A stretch of DNA of 21,900 nucleotides. Origin: Terrimesophilobacter sp044508495 (GTDB lineage: Bacteria > Actinomycetota > Actinomycetes > Actinomycetales > Microbacteriaceae). This document shows, one piece after another, positions 1 through 8,900 of the stretch (position 1 is its first letter; each line of letters opens with the position of its first letter). The translations under genes were made by a program, and so were the position numbers. A model generated the notes under the pieces. It was not told where the DNA came from. It searched no databases and saw nothing but the letters and a program-made list of their open reading frames with translations. The DNA lies in assembly GCA_044508495.1 (NCBI GenBank), contig JBIQHP010000032.1:1-21900 (forward strand). Reading direction: 5' to 3'.

Positions 1-1568
1 CGCTCCTCGTCGACGGCCGCCTCGCTCGTCGCGTAGCCGATCGGGACGAGCCCCTCCTGGAGGCCGACGAGGAAGACCGTGTCCCACTCGAGCCCCTTCG
101 CCGAGTGCAGCGTCGCGAGCGTCACGGCCGCCATGGTCGGCTCGTGCTGCCCCGCGGAGCGCTCGAGCAGCTCGGCGACGAACTCCCCGAGCCCGGTTCC
201 GGCCGGCTGGTCCTCGGCGAGCAGCATGAGAGTGTTGAGCGACTCCCACCTGCTCCGGATGGCGCCGCGCGACTCGGGCGGCTCCTGCGTCCAGCCGAGA
301 GAGCGCAGCACGTCGCTCACGGTCTTGAAGAGCTGCTCCTCGGTCTTCACGATCGTCGCGCCCTTGAGCATCATGATGGCCTGCTTGACCTCGGGCAGGT
401 CGAAGAACCGGGTCCCTCCGCGCAGCTGGTGGGCGATCCCGGCGTCCTCGAGCGCGGTGGCGAGCGCGACGGACTGCACGTTGATGCGGTAGAGCACCGC
501 GATGTCCTGAGGCTTCGTGCCCGCGGCGACGAGCCCGGCGATGCGGGCCGCCACCTCCCTGGCCTCCGCGGCATCCGAGCGGAAGGCGTCGACGGTCGGC
601 GCACGGCGGCCCTGTTCGCCCTGCTCCGCGCCCGCTCCGGCCGCCGCGGTGAGCGTGAGCGCCCCGGGGCGGTCCCGCATGAGCCGGTTCGCCGTGTCGA
701 CGATCGCGGGAGAGGAACGATAGTTGCGCTCGAGGCGCACGACCGTCGCCTCGGGAAAGCGTCGCGGGAAGCCGAGCAGGAACTCCGGGCTCGCTCCCGC
801 GAAGGAGTAGATCGTCTGGCTCGCGTCCCCGACGACGCAGAGATCCTCGCGGTCGCCGAGCCACAGGTCGAGCAGCCGCTGCTGCAGCGGCGAGACGTCC
901 TGGTACTCGTCGACCACGAAGAAGCGATACTGCTCGCGCACCTGCTGGGCGACGCGCGGCTCGGAGTCGATCATGCCCGCGCAGGCGAGGAGCACATCCT
1001 CGAAGTCGAGCTGGCGCCGCGCGTCCTTGAGATCCTCGTAGGCGCGCTGGAGGGCGACGACCCGGTCGAGGTCGAGCGAGCCGGGAAGGGTGCGCCCGGC
1101 CGCGGCGTACTCCTCGATGCCGAGGCCGGAGACCTTCCGCCACTCGATCTCCGCCGCGAGGTCGCGGAGCGCCGCGGTGTCGACCTTGACCTTGAGGGAC
1201 TCCGCCGCCTGTCCGAGCACGCGCGCCTTCCCCTCGAGGAGGCGCGGCATCGTCCCCCCGACGACCTGTGGCCAGAAGAACCCGAGCTGCGAGAGGGCGG
1301 CGGCATGGAAGGTGCGGGCCGCGACCCCTCCGGCACCGAGCCGGCGAAGCCTCCCGCGCAGTTCCGCCGCGGCCCGCGTCGTGAAGGTCAGGGCCATGAC
1401 CTTGCTCTCGCTGTAGACGCCGCTCGCGACGCCGAAGGCGATGCGGTGAGTGATCGCCCGCGTCTTGCCGGTGCCGGCGCCGGCGAGCAGGCATACCGGG
1501 CCGAGCAGCGACTCGGCCGCGACCCGCTGCTCGGGGTCGAGACCCTCGAGCAGGCTCTCGGCACTCAC
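1..1568 (-). CDS. uvrD2: UvrD2-type superfamily 1 DNA helicase, C-terminus cut by window edge
   Basis: An ATP-dependent 3'-5' DNA helicase of the UvrD/Rep family, with a presumed role in repair and replication. The 522 visible codons start at GTG (1568-1566), overlapping the nudC stop in GTGA, so the two are translationally coupled. Visible motifs: Walker A GAGTGKT (residues 30-36), motif II DEYQD (220-224), and a later stretch reading RFFDLPEVKQA. The frame runs off the window at VDEER, just before the expected motif VI (YVGVTRA), so only the last part is missing. Any C-terminal HRDC-like domain of actinobacterial UvrD2 cannot be seen. Adjacency to nudC matches the mycobacterial uvrD2-nudC order, which supports UvrD2 over UvrD1/PcrA. 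The family is certain; the paralogue name rests on context. Confidence 0.9.
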   Translation of the reverse strand, partial: MSAESLLEGLDPEQRVAAESLLGPVCLLAGAGTGKTRAITHRIAFGVASGVYSESKVMALTFTTRAAAELRGRLRRLGAGGVAARTFHAAALSQLGFFWPQVVGGTMPRLLEGKARVLGQAAESLKVKVDTAALRDLAAEIEWRKVSGLGIEEYAAAGRTLPGSLDLDRVVALQRAYEDLKDARRQLDFEDVLLACAGMIDSEPRVAQQVREQYRFFVVDEYQDVSPLQQRLLDLWLGDREDLCVVGDASQTIYSFAGASPEFLLGFPRRFPEATVVRLERNYRSSPAIVDTANRLMRDRPGALTLTAAAGAGAEQGEQGRRAPTVDAFRSDAAEAREVAARIAGLVAAGTKPQDIAVLYRINVQSVALATALEDAGIAHQLRGGTRFFDLPEVKQAIMMLKGATIVKTEEQLFKTVSDVLRSLGWTQEPPESRGAIRSRWESLNTLMLLAEDQPAGTGLGEFVAELLERSAGQHEPTMAAVTLATLHSAKGLEWDTVFLVGLQEGLVPIGYATSEAAVDEE

Positions 1569-2515
1569 GGGAGTCCGAGCCACTCGTCGATGATGGCCCT
1601 CGCGATCGAGGTCGGCCCGGGCAGGATGAGCGAGTCGTCCTCGCGCAGCTCCTCGCGCGTGAACCAGCGCAGGTCCAGGATCTCGGTGCCGTCCGGGGTG
1701 AGCGCACCGCCGTCCGAGGGGTCGACGCGGGCGCGGAACCCCAGCATGAGCGAGGCGGGGAACGGCCAGGGCTGCGAGCCCAGATAGACGGGGTCGACGA
1801 CCCGGATGCCGGACTCCTCGAAGATCTCGCGCACGACGGCGGCCTCGAGCGACTCCCCCGGCTCGACGAACCCGGCGAGCAGCGAGTAGCGATCCGTCTG
1901 CCACATCGCGTTGGACCCGAGCAGGAGCCGGTCCCGGTCGTCGAGCACCGCGACGATGATCGCGGGATCGGTGCGCGGGAACACCTCGATCGTGTCGTCG
2001 GCGGCCCGCAGCACCCAGCCGCCCTGCTCGGGCACGAGCGGCTGGCCGGTACGCGGGGAGAAGCGGTGACTCGCATGCCAGTTGGCGAGAGCGACGGCCT
2101 CCACGAGGAGCCCGGCGTCGCGGTCGTCGAGGGCGGCGCCGAGGTCGCGCAGCCCGGCCCACTCGGCCTCCGGATCCTCGACCGCGCGGGCGAGCGCGGC
2201 AGCACCCTCGTCCGCGAGGACGGCGGCGAGGATGGCCGTGCCGGGCGGCTCGGGGCTCGTCGCCGAGAGCGAGCGGCCGAGGTAGAGCCAGGTGCGCGCA
2301 TCCGGGACGGCGGCAGGCGGAAGCAGCCTGAGCGCGGGGGCGCCGTCGAGGGTGACGAGGGAGCGGCCCTGCCACACCGGGAGGACGCGCGTGGCAGGGT
2401 CCGAGCGCAGCTCGTCGAGCAGGTCCGGGCGTGCCCGCGCGAGATAGTCGCGGTCCACCTGGCTGCGCGAGAGCGGCATCGGCCTGCGCTCGGAGCGCGC
2501 GCCCAGGACTGTCAT
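1565..2515 (-). CDS. nudC: NAD+ diphosphatase / RNA deNADding Nudix hydrolase
   Basis: A 316-aa Nudix hydrolase of the NudC family, which cleaves NAD(H) to NMN(H) and AMP and removes NAD caps from RNA. The Nudix box lies at residues 215-237 (G...E...REIFEESG). The NudC signature SQPWPFP follows at 247-253, which separates it from generic MutT proteins. The family normally has a four-Cys zinc ribbon before the Nudix domain; here that place reads FSPRTG (152-157) and the whole protein has no cysteine. The start is ATG at 2515; a longer in-frame extension would run antisense through the divergent gene at 2618 and is rejected. GATGAT lies 6 nt upstream and could be a weak -10. It is cotranscribed with uvrD2 through a 4-nt overlap. 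Confidence 0.93.
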   Translation of the reverse strand: MTVLGARSERRPMPLSRSQVDRDYLARARPDLLDELRSDPATRVLPVWQGRSLVTLDGAPALRLLPPAAVPDARTWLYLGRSLSATSPEPPGTAILAAVLADEGAAALARAVEDPEAEWAGLRDLGAALDDRDAGLLVEAVALANWHASHRFSPRTGQPLVPEQGGWVLRAADDTIEVFPRTDPAIIVAVLDDRDRLLLGSNAMWQTDRYSLLAGFVEPGESLEAAVVREIFEESGIRVVDPVYLGSQPWPFPASLMLGFRARVDPSDGGALTPDGTEILDLRWFTREELREDDSLILPGPTSIARAIIDEWLGLP

Positions 2516-2605
2516 GCCTTCATCATCGCAGCCCGGCACTCCACCGCCACAGCACGGCTGTCCGGGAAGCGCGTGGCGTTGGGCCGGGGTCGGGCGAGGA
2601 CGACC

Positions 2606-2611
2606 TACCCT
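2606..2611 (+). promoter_or_regulatory. -10 element of a leaderless promoter (APH-like gene)
   Basis: TACCCT fits the actinobacterial -10 consensus TANNNT and lies exactly 6 nt before the ATG at 2618, so transcription should start on or next to the A of the start codon. No Shine-Dalgarno sequence precedes this ATG. No convincing -35 is seen. Confidence 0.6.
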
Positions 2612-2617
2612 GACGGT

Positions 2618-3610
2618 ATGGCCAGATCCCACCTCACGCTCGCCGCGCTCGCGACCGCCGCCGTGCCCGGGCTCGACGCCGCGGCTGCTCAGCCGATCGG
2701 ATCGGGATCGCACGGCGACTTCGAGACCGCGCTCGTGGCGGGCGCCGACGGGCGGCACTGGGTCATCCGCATCCCCACCTCCGAACGCGCGGAGGCGGAG
2801 CAGTCGGCCGACCTCGTCGCGCTCCGGGCGCTCAGCACGGGCATCCGGAGCAGGCTGCCGTTCGCGGTCTCGGCCTTCGCCGGCCAGACTCCGGTGAGCG
2901 GGACGCGCGCCGTCGTCTCCGAGTTCGTGCACGGTCGCAAGATCGCGCTCCGGGACATCGCGCCCGGTAGCGGGCTCGCCTCGTCGATCGGACGCGCGAT
3001 CGCCGCCATCCACTCCCTGCCGACGAGCTTCGTGGCGGATGCCGGGCTTCCGGTCCTGAGCCCCGCCGAGATCCTGCGCTCCAGCATCACCGTCATGGAC
3101 CGCGCCTCGGCGACCGGCCTCGTCCCCGGCGCGCTGCTCGGCCGATGGGAGAGCGCGGCCGAGGACTCGGCCCTCTGGCAGTTCGCCCCCGCCGTCGTCA
3201 ACGGAGCGCTCGGCGCCGACTCCCTCCTCGTGGAGGCGGGCGAGGTCGTGGGACTTCTCGGCTGGCACGGCCTGCGAGTCGACGACCCGGCCCGTGACCT
3301 GTTCTGGATCCTCGGCTCGGCGCGCGAGGGCGCCGCCGAGACGGTCATCGACGCCTACCAGCAGGCGAGGAGCTCGAGCGACCGGCAGATCGAGCGGCGG
3401 GCGCGCCTCTACTCGGAGCTCGAGCTCGCGAGGTGGCTGCTCCACGGCGCCCAGGAGCGCTCGACCGAGATCGTCGACGACGCCGTCGCGATGCTGCACT
3501 CCCTCGCCGACCGAGTCCGCGACGACCTCGGCACGGCGCTCAGCCATCACACGATGCCGGTCATGGCGGTCGACGAGGTCGAGGCGATGCTCGACCGACG
3601 TCGCGCCTGA
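2618..3610 (+). CDS. APH-fold phosphotransferase-like protein, probable pseudokinase
   Basis: A 330-aa protein with the layout of the aminoglycoside/macrolide phosphotransferase family. It has an N-lobe with a glycine-rich turn (GSGSHGDF, 28-35), a VIRIP strand (49-53), and a C-lobe with the normally catalytic stretch. That stretch reads NGALGADSLLV (195-205), where the family has HGDxxxxNxLV, so the catalytic Asp is Ala and the metal-binding Asn is Ser. The following IDW motif is LGW (214-216), losing the second Mg-binding Asp, although DDPARDL (222-228) is kept. I infer a non-catalytic binding or regulatory protein rather than a resistance enzyme. It is divergent from nudC (102-bp gap) and convergent with the MFS gene (9-bp gap). 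The start is the ATG at 2618, supported by the -10 just upstream. Confidence 0.75.
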   Translation: MARSHLTLAALATAAVPGLDAAAAQPIGSGSHGDFETALVAGADGRHWVIRIPTSERAEAEQSADLVALRALSTGIRSRLPFAVSAFAGQTPVSGTRAVVSEFVHGRKIALRDIAPGSGLASSIGRAIAAIHSLPTSFVADAGLPVLSPAEILRSSITVMDRASATGLVPGALLGRWESAAEDSALWQFAPAVVNGALGADSLLVEAGEVVGLLGWHGLRVDDPARDLFWILGSAREGAAETVIDAYQQARSSSDRQIERRARLYSELELARWLLHGAQERSTEIVDDAVAMLHSLADRVRDDLGTALSHHTMPVMAVDEVEAMLDRRRA

Positions 3611-3623
3611 GGGCGCCCCTCAG
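3607..3623. terminator. Bidirectional hairpin embedding both stop codons
   Basis: CTGAGGG (3607-3613), loop CGC, CCCTCAG (3617-3623) form a perfect 7-bp stem. The TGA of the APH-like gene sits in the left arm and the TGA of the MFS gene, on the other strand, in the right arm. There is no U-tract, which is common in actinobacterial terminators. Confidence 0.55.
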
Positions 3624-4954
3624 CCGAGCTGGCCGCGCACCTCGATCGCGAACGGGACGATGCGGCGGCGCATCCGGACCCTCAGCCTCAGGCGCCCCGA
3701 CCTCGAGAGCAGGATCGCGATGACGATCGCGGCGACCGCCGGGACCAGCCCCGAGGCGACCATCGCGGGGCGCACGCCCCAGAGCTCGGTGAGCCAGCCC
3801 ATGAGCGGCCCGCCGATCGCCTGGCCGCCGAGCACGACCATCGCGTAGATCGCCATGACCCGGCCGCGGATGATGCGGTTCGAGGACATCTGCACGATCG
3901 ACTCCGCCGTCGTCGCGAACAGGAGCCGGGTGAAGCCGATGCCGGCAAGGCACAGCAGGAAGACCGAGACGACCGGGGCGAGACCGGATGCCGCGATCGT
4001 GAGCCCGAAGCATCCGGCCGCGAACATGATCGAGCGCAGCCGGTAGCTCATCCTCCTCGTCGAGGCGAGGGACCCGGCGAGCGCGCCGAGCGCCGCCGCG
4101 GAGCTGTAGAGGCCGTAGCCCGCGGCACCCGAGCCGAAGACATGGTCGGCGAAGGCGACGAGCATGACGGGGAGGTTCATGCCGAACGTCGCGACGAAGG
4201 CGAGCATGACGATGGGCCAGAAGATCGTCGGCTTGGAGCGCACATAGCGCAGGCCCTCGCGGATCTGCCCCTTCGAGCGCACCGCGACGAGCGAGGGCAG
4301 GAGCTCCGAGGCCCGCATGCTGAGGAGGGTCGCGACCACGACGCAGGCCGCGACGCCGTTCGCCGCGATCGCCCAGCCGGCGCCCACGATCGCGATGAGG
4401 ACGCCGCTCACCGCCGGCCCGACGAGACCGCCGAGGTGGAAGATCGAGGCGTTGATGCTGATCGCGTTGCCGAGCCGGTCGTGACCGACCATCTCGTTGA
4501 CGAACACCGAGCGGGCCGGCGAGTCGACGACCGCGACGCAACCCATGACGAGGGCGGTCGCGAAGACCTCCCACACGACGACGATCCCGGTGATCGTGAG
4601 CGCGGCGAGGATCCCGCAGGCGAGGGCGTTGACCGCCTGGGTCAGGACGAGCAGCCGGCGCTTCGGATACCGGTCGGCGATGACGCCGCCGAGCGGGCCG
4701 AGCACGAGCATGGGGCCGAACTGCAGTGCCACCGTGACACCGACGAGCGCGACGCTCCCGGTCAGCTCGAACACGAGCCAGTCGATCGCGATGCGCATCG
4801 CCCAGCCCGAGGTGTTGGAGATCAGTTGCGAGACGACGTAGAGGCGGTAGTTGTGGATGCGCAGGGAGCTGAAGGTGTCCCGCCAGCGCGGGCGCTGGAG
4901 GAGCACCGGGATGGGCGCGGTCGCCGCCTCGTCCACTGACTGCTCCGGGGTCAC
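3620..4954 (-). CDS. MFS efflux transporter, EntS/MFS_3-like
   Basis: A 444-aa inner-membrane protein with about 12 hydrophobic helices and the MFS motif-A loop after TM2 (ADRYPKRR, 93-100). The layout, with an N-terminal FSSLRIHNYRLY stretch before TM1, resembles the EntS/MFS_3 group of proton-coupled exporters; the substrate is not predictable. It starts at GTG 4954, with TAGCGT exactly 6 nt upstream (leaderless). It is divergent from the LysR gene across 82 bp, which suggests that LysR controls it, and convergent with the APH-like gene. A basic C-terminal tail (RLRLRVRMRRR) follows the last helix. It is probably an exporter of a toxic compound or small metabolite; that is inference. Confidence 0.88.
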   Translation of the reverse strand: MTPEQSVDEAATAPIPVLLQRPRWRDTFSSLRIHNYRLYVVSQLISNTSGWAMRIAIDWLVFELTGSVALVGVTVALQFGPMLVLGPLGGVIADRYPKRRLLVLTQAVNALACGILAALTITGIVVVWEVFATALVMGCVAVVDSPARSVFVNEMVGHDRLGNAISINASIFHLGGLVGPAVSGVLIAIVGAGWAIAANGVAACVVVATLLSMRASELLPSLVAVRSKGQIREGLRYVRSKPTIFWPIVMLAFVATFGMNLPVMLVAFADHVFGSGAAGYGLYSSAAALGALAGSLASTRRMSYRLRSIMFAAGCFGLTIAASGLAPVVSVFLLCLAGIGFTRLLFATTAESIVQMSSNRIIRGRVMAIYAMVVLGGQAIGGPLMGWLTELWGVRPAMVASGLVPAVAAIVIAILLSRSGRLRLRVRMRRRIVPFAIEVRGQLG

Positions 4955-4960
4955 GCGTCT

Positions 4961-4966
4961 ACGCTA
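4961..4966 (-). promoter_or_regulatory. -10 element of a leaderless promoter (MFS gene)
   Basis: Read on the minus strand, TAGCGT is followed by 6 nt (AGACGC) and the GTG start. At a 17-bp spacing the -35 would fall on 4984-4989, overlapping the first repeat of the putative LysR operator. Confidence 0.6.
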
Positions 4967-4984
4967 TGTCGGGAGCACCCATTC

Positions 4985-5015
4985 AGTCGTATTATCGAGC
5001 CTATAAGTCCTATTA
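4985..5015. promoter_or_regulatory. Candidate LysR-type operator between MFS and LysR genes
   Basis: AGTCGTATTA (4985-4994) and AGTCCTATTA (5006-5015) are direct repeats with one mismatch, 21 bp apart start to start, i.e. two helical turns. Between them TTAT (4992-4995) and ATAA (5003-5006) form an inverted repeat containing a T-N11-A (4993-5005) of the LysR-box type. The stretch is strikingly AT-rich against its surroundings. Confidence 0.55.
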
Positions 5016-5026
5016 CCTTTCGCAAT

Positions 5027-5032
5027 GGGAGG
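5027..5032 (+). promoter_or_regulatory. Shine-Dalgarno that bears on the LysR start
   Basis: GGGAGG ends 4 nt before the GTG at 5037 and lies inside the reading frame opened by the ATG at 5025. Homologues usually begin M-F-D-P-V-L-L, which favours GTG 5037. Against this, TACCTT (5014-5019) lies 5 nt before ATG 5025 and could drive a leaderless mRNA starting there. Confidence 0.5.
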
Positions 5033-5036
5033 TCGC

Positions 5037-5897
5037 GTGTTCGATCCCGTTCTGCTCAAGACCTTCGCGACCGTCGCCGAGACCCTGAGCTTCACCCACG
5101 CCGCCCAGCTGCTCGGGCTGAGTCAGCCGACCGTGAGCCAGCACATCCGCAGACTCGAGCTCGCCGCCGGCCGCAACCTCGTCACGCGCGACACCCGGGA
5201 CGTTCGGCTCACCGACAACGGCGATGCGCTGCTCGGCTTCGCCCGCACGATCCTCGCCGCCCACGACGAGGCCGCGAGCTACTTCACCGGCTCGGCCATG
5301 CGCGGGCGCCTGCGCTTCGGCTCGGCCGACGACCTCGCCCTCACCCAGCTTCCGCAGGTGCTGCGCGACTTCCGCCAGCTCTACCCGCAGATCAACCTCG
5401 AGCTCACGGTGAGCCAGAGCGGCGCCCTCATGCGCAGGCTCCAGGCCGGCCAGCTCGACCTCGTCTTCGTCAAACAGGAATCCGGCGACCCGCTCGGCCG
5501 GCTCGTGCGGCGCGACCGGATGGTGTGGGTCGGCCACAAGAGCGTCACGATCGACCCGGACACCCCGCTCCCGCTCATCGTCTACCAGGCGCCGAGCCTC
5601 AGCCGCACCTTCGCGATACGCGCCCTCGAGGCCGTCGGGCGCACCTGGCGCATCACCTGCAACGTCAAGGAGGTCAACGGCATGCTCGCCGCCGTCCGGG
5701 CCGGCATCGGCGTCGCCGTCTTCCCGCAGTCGCTCATCCCCGCCGACCTCGTGGAACTGCCCCCCTCGATGGCGCTCCCGGAGGCGGGCGACGTCGACTT
5801 CGCCCTCGTGGACAACCCGGCGGCGGCGCGCGAGCCCGTCGAGGCGCTCGCCTCCGCGATCATGGGCAGGCCCGTCCAGCTGCGTCCGGTGCCCTAG
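5037..5897 (+). CDS. LysR-family transcriptional regulator
   Basis: A 286-aa regulator (290 aa if the in-frame ATG at 5025 is used). It has an N-terminal winged helix-turn-helix at about 18-41, with the recognition stretch LSQPTVSQHIRRLE, followed by the periplasmic-binding-protein-like effector domain from about residue 90 (GRLRFGSADDLAL onward). It is divergent from the MFS exporter, the usual place for a LysR regulator of its target, and a repeat pair in the shared 82-bp gap could be its operator. The effector is unknown. The end is convergent with adnB, 16 bp away. Family assignment is firm; control of the transporter is inferred from position. Confidence 0.92.
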   Translation: MFDPVLLKTFATVAETLSFTHAAQLLGLSQPTVSQHIRRLELAAGRNLVTRDTRDVRLTDNGDALLGFARTILAAHDEAASYFTGSAMRGRLRFGSADDLALTQLPQVLRDFRQLYPQINLELTVSQSGALMRRLQAGQLDLVFVKQESGDPLGRLVRRDRMVWVGHKSVTIDPDTPLPLIVYQAPSLSRTFAIRALEAVGRTWRITCNVKEVNGMLAAVRAGIGVAVFPQSLIPADLVELPPSMALPEAGDVDFALVDNPAAAREPVEALASAIMGRPVQLRPVP

Positions 5898-5909
5898 GCC
5901 GTGCGGCCT
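5896..5909. terminator. Short hairpin between convergent LysR and adnB
   Basis: AGGCC (5896-5900), loop GTGC, GGCCT (5905-5909): a perfect 5-bp stem whose left arm contains the last two bases of the LysR TAG stop. There is no U-tract; it could serve both directions. Weak on its own, but it matches the pattern at other convergent junctions. Confidence 0.35.
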
Positions 5910-5913
5910 GCCC

Positions 5914-8900
5914 TCAGCTCCCGCCGGTCGCCGCGCGCCACCGGGCGAGGAGCCTCTCCTCGTCCTCGACGCGATCCGGTTCGATGACCCGGTCGTCCGC
6001 GACGTAATAGAAGACCGCGTCGACCTCGGCGGGGTCGACGTCCTTCCACTTCGCGAAGGCGAGCCGGTAGAGGGCGAGCTGGAGCTGACGCTCCTCCAGC
6101 TCCTCGGGAGAGGTCGGCGCCTTGCCGGTCTTCCAGTCCACGATCTGGTAGCGGCCGTCCCGCTCGTACACGGCGTCGATCTTGCAGATCACGATCCGGC
6201 CGTCGAAGGGCAGGTGCAGCTCGCGCTCGACCTCGACGGGCTGGATCGCGGCCCACTCCGAGCGCTCGAAGGTCGCCTGCAGCCGCGCCAGCGCCGCCTC
6301 GTCGATCGCGGCCTCCTCGGGCTCGAGCTCGCTCTCGAGCGCATCGATGACCTCTCCCGAGCCGACGAGCCCCGACCGCTCCTCGACCCAGGAGTGGAAG
6401 AGGGTGCCGAGCCGCGTCGCGCGGTACGGCTTCTCCGGCATGGGCCGGCGGATGCCCGCGGCGACCTCGGCCGGATCGGTCACGAAGTCCTTGAAGCGGC
6501 TCGCCGGGATGCGATCCGGGATCGTCACGTACTCGGCGGCGGAGAGCATCCGTTCCCGCTCGGCGAGGAGGAGCTCGAGCTCCCCGCCGAGCGCGCCGGA
6601 GGAGGCGGGCTCCGCCTCGCGGACGAGGGCGGCCGCGCGCTCGACCTTCCCGCGACGACCCCCGAGAGGATCGCTCGGCCAGTGCAGCGGCTCCGCCTCC
6701 GCCTCGTCCGGCTTCTGCGCGCTCAGCGGGGCCTCGGGGAGCTCGTCGACGATTCCCGCCCCGGCGAGCTCCCGGAGGTACGGACTCGGCGACCTCGGGG
6801 CCGACTGCGCCGCCCAGAACGAGCCGGTGAGCAGGAGCCCGTGCCGCGCGCGCGTCACGGCGACGTAGGCGAGGCGCCGCTCCTCGAGCTCGTGGCGATC
6901 CCTCACCCCTGCCTTGAACTCGTCATGCCGCGCGAGGAGGTCCTTGCGGGACTCGGCATCGGCCCAGGAGAAGACCGGGAGCCCCTCGGCATCGCCCCGG
7001 AACTCATAGGGCAGCGCGCCGAACCCCGTCCACCCCGTGGTGTCCCTCGGCTTCGCGGGAAGCTCGTCGGTCACCATCCTGGGCACCACCACGAAGTCCC
7101 ATTCGAGTCCCTTGGCGCCGTGGATCGTCAGCAGCTGCACCGCACCGGGATCGGGCTCCTCGGGCCGCGGGGCGAGATCGTCGGTCCGGACCGCCTCCCG
7201 CAGCCAGCCGAGGAAGCCCCCGAGGCCGCCGCCCTCATTGACGGCACGGAAGGCGCCGAGCGCGTCGAAGAACGCCTCCATGCTCGCGGCGCCGCCGGAA
7301 CGGTCGTCGTTCGCGAGAGCCTCGATGTCGAGGCGGAACTCCTGCTCGACGAGCGTCACGAAGTCGAGCAGGTCGAGGGAGGCTCTCGCCCGGAGTCTCG
7401 AGAAGACGAGCCCGGCATCCCGGAGCCTCTCGAGGCCGAGGTCGCTGAAGCCCTCGAGCAGGCCGTGCCCCGGCTTCGCGTGGGCGACGAAGTCGAGCGC
7501 GTCGACGATCGAGCCGCCCTCCCCCTCGGCGACCGAGGAGCGCAGCCTCTCCCGCGTCGCGTCGTCGAGCGGCTGCTGCGCATGATCGCGATCGCGCAGC
7601 CAGGACGCGACCCCCGCGAGCGCGTGCAGGTCACGCACGCCGACCCTCCAGCGGGAGCCGGCGAGGAGGCGCACGAGCTCGGACCCCGCGGCCGGGTCGC
7701 CGACGACGGTGAGGGCGCACACGAGGTCGGCGACCTCCGGCTCGTCGAGAAGGCCGCCGATGCCGAGCACGTGGTACGGTACTCCGGCCGCGCGCAGCGC
7801 CTCGACGAAGACCGCCTGCGTGCGTCTCGCCCGGAACAGCATCGCGGCGGTCGGCGGGGTGGTCCCCCTCGTCGCGGTGAGCCGTTCCGCGAACCACGCG
7901 GCCGTGGCCGCGGCCTCCTCGGCGATCGACTCCTCGAAGCGCACCTCGACCGTGCCCTCGGTCGCCGTAGGCGCCGCCCCGAGCCTCTCGACCGCCACCG
8001 TCGTCGCCGCCACGAGCGGCTCGACGAGGGTGTTCGCCGCCGCGAGGATGCCGTGGCCGTTCCGCCAGCTCGTCGACAGGGCGAACTGCCGCACCGCCTG
8101 GTCGCGACCGAAGCCGCCCGCGAACTGCTCGAGGTTGGCCGCGCTCGCGCCGCGCCATCCGTAGATCGACTGGTGGGGGTCGCCGACCGCCATGACCGGA
8201 TGCCCCGAGAAGAGCTCGGAGAGCAGCCAGGTCTGCACGACGCTCGTGTCCTGGTATTCGTCGAGCAGCACGACCCGGTAGCGCTCGCGCAGCTCCTCGC
8301 CCACTCTCGGCACCCGCCGGACGACCTGGAGCGCGAGCATGACCTGGTCGGCGTACTCGACGAAGCCGTTCCGTGCCTTCGCCGTGGAGAACTCGGTCGC
8401 GAGGTCGAGGAGGAGCGGGAGCGCCGAGACCGAGTCGACGAGGTCGAGAGCCTTCGGATACTCGCCGCGGCCACCGGGCGGCAGTCCGGCGAGGGCGGCG
8501 AACCGCGCGGCCATCTCGTGCACCCTCGCGGGGTCGACGACGTTCTCGCTCAGCTCGTGGCTCAGGTCGAGCACGGCGTCCGTGACCTGGTCGAGGCTGC
8601 GGTCGAGGCTCCCGAGCCGCTCGTCGCGGCTCCCCACCGCGATGGAGCGCGCGAGCTGCCAGGCGGAGGCCGGCCCGAGCACGCTCCCGTCGGTCTCCCG
8701 CCCGAGCAGGATCGCGTTGTCGCGGAAGATCGCGTTCGCGAAGGAGTTGTAGGTGGCGACGGTGGGCGGATCGAAGGCGTCGTAGTCGGCCGCGACGCGC
8801 CCCGTCGCCGCGAGCTGCTCGATGCGCTTCCGGATGCGATCGGCGAGCTCCCCCGCGGCCTTGCGCGTGAAGGTCAGCCCGAGGATCTCGCCGGGCCGCA

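Noticed and set aside
105..1787. Long plus-strand open frame opposite uvrD2, rich in Arg, Glu and Gly
   Set aside because: Shadow of the helicase gene: high-GC coding DNA keeps the antisense frame open. No recognisable domain, while the minus strand carries conserved helicase motifs.
2516..3550. N-terminal extension of the nudC frame to about 661 residues
   Set aside because: The extension is antisense to the APH-like gene, has no domain, and the nudC start at 2515 fits family length.
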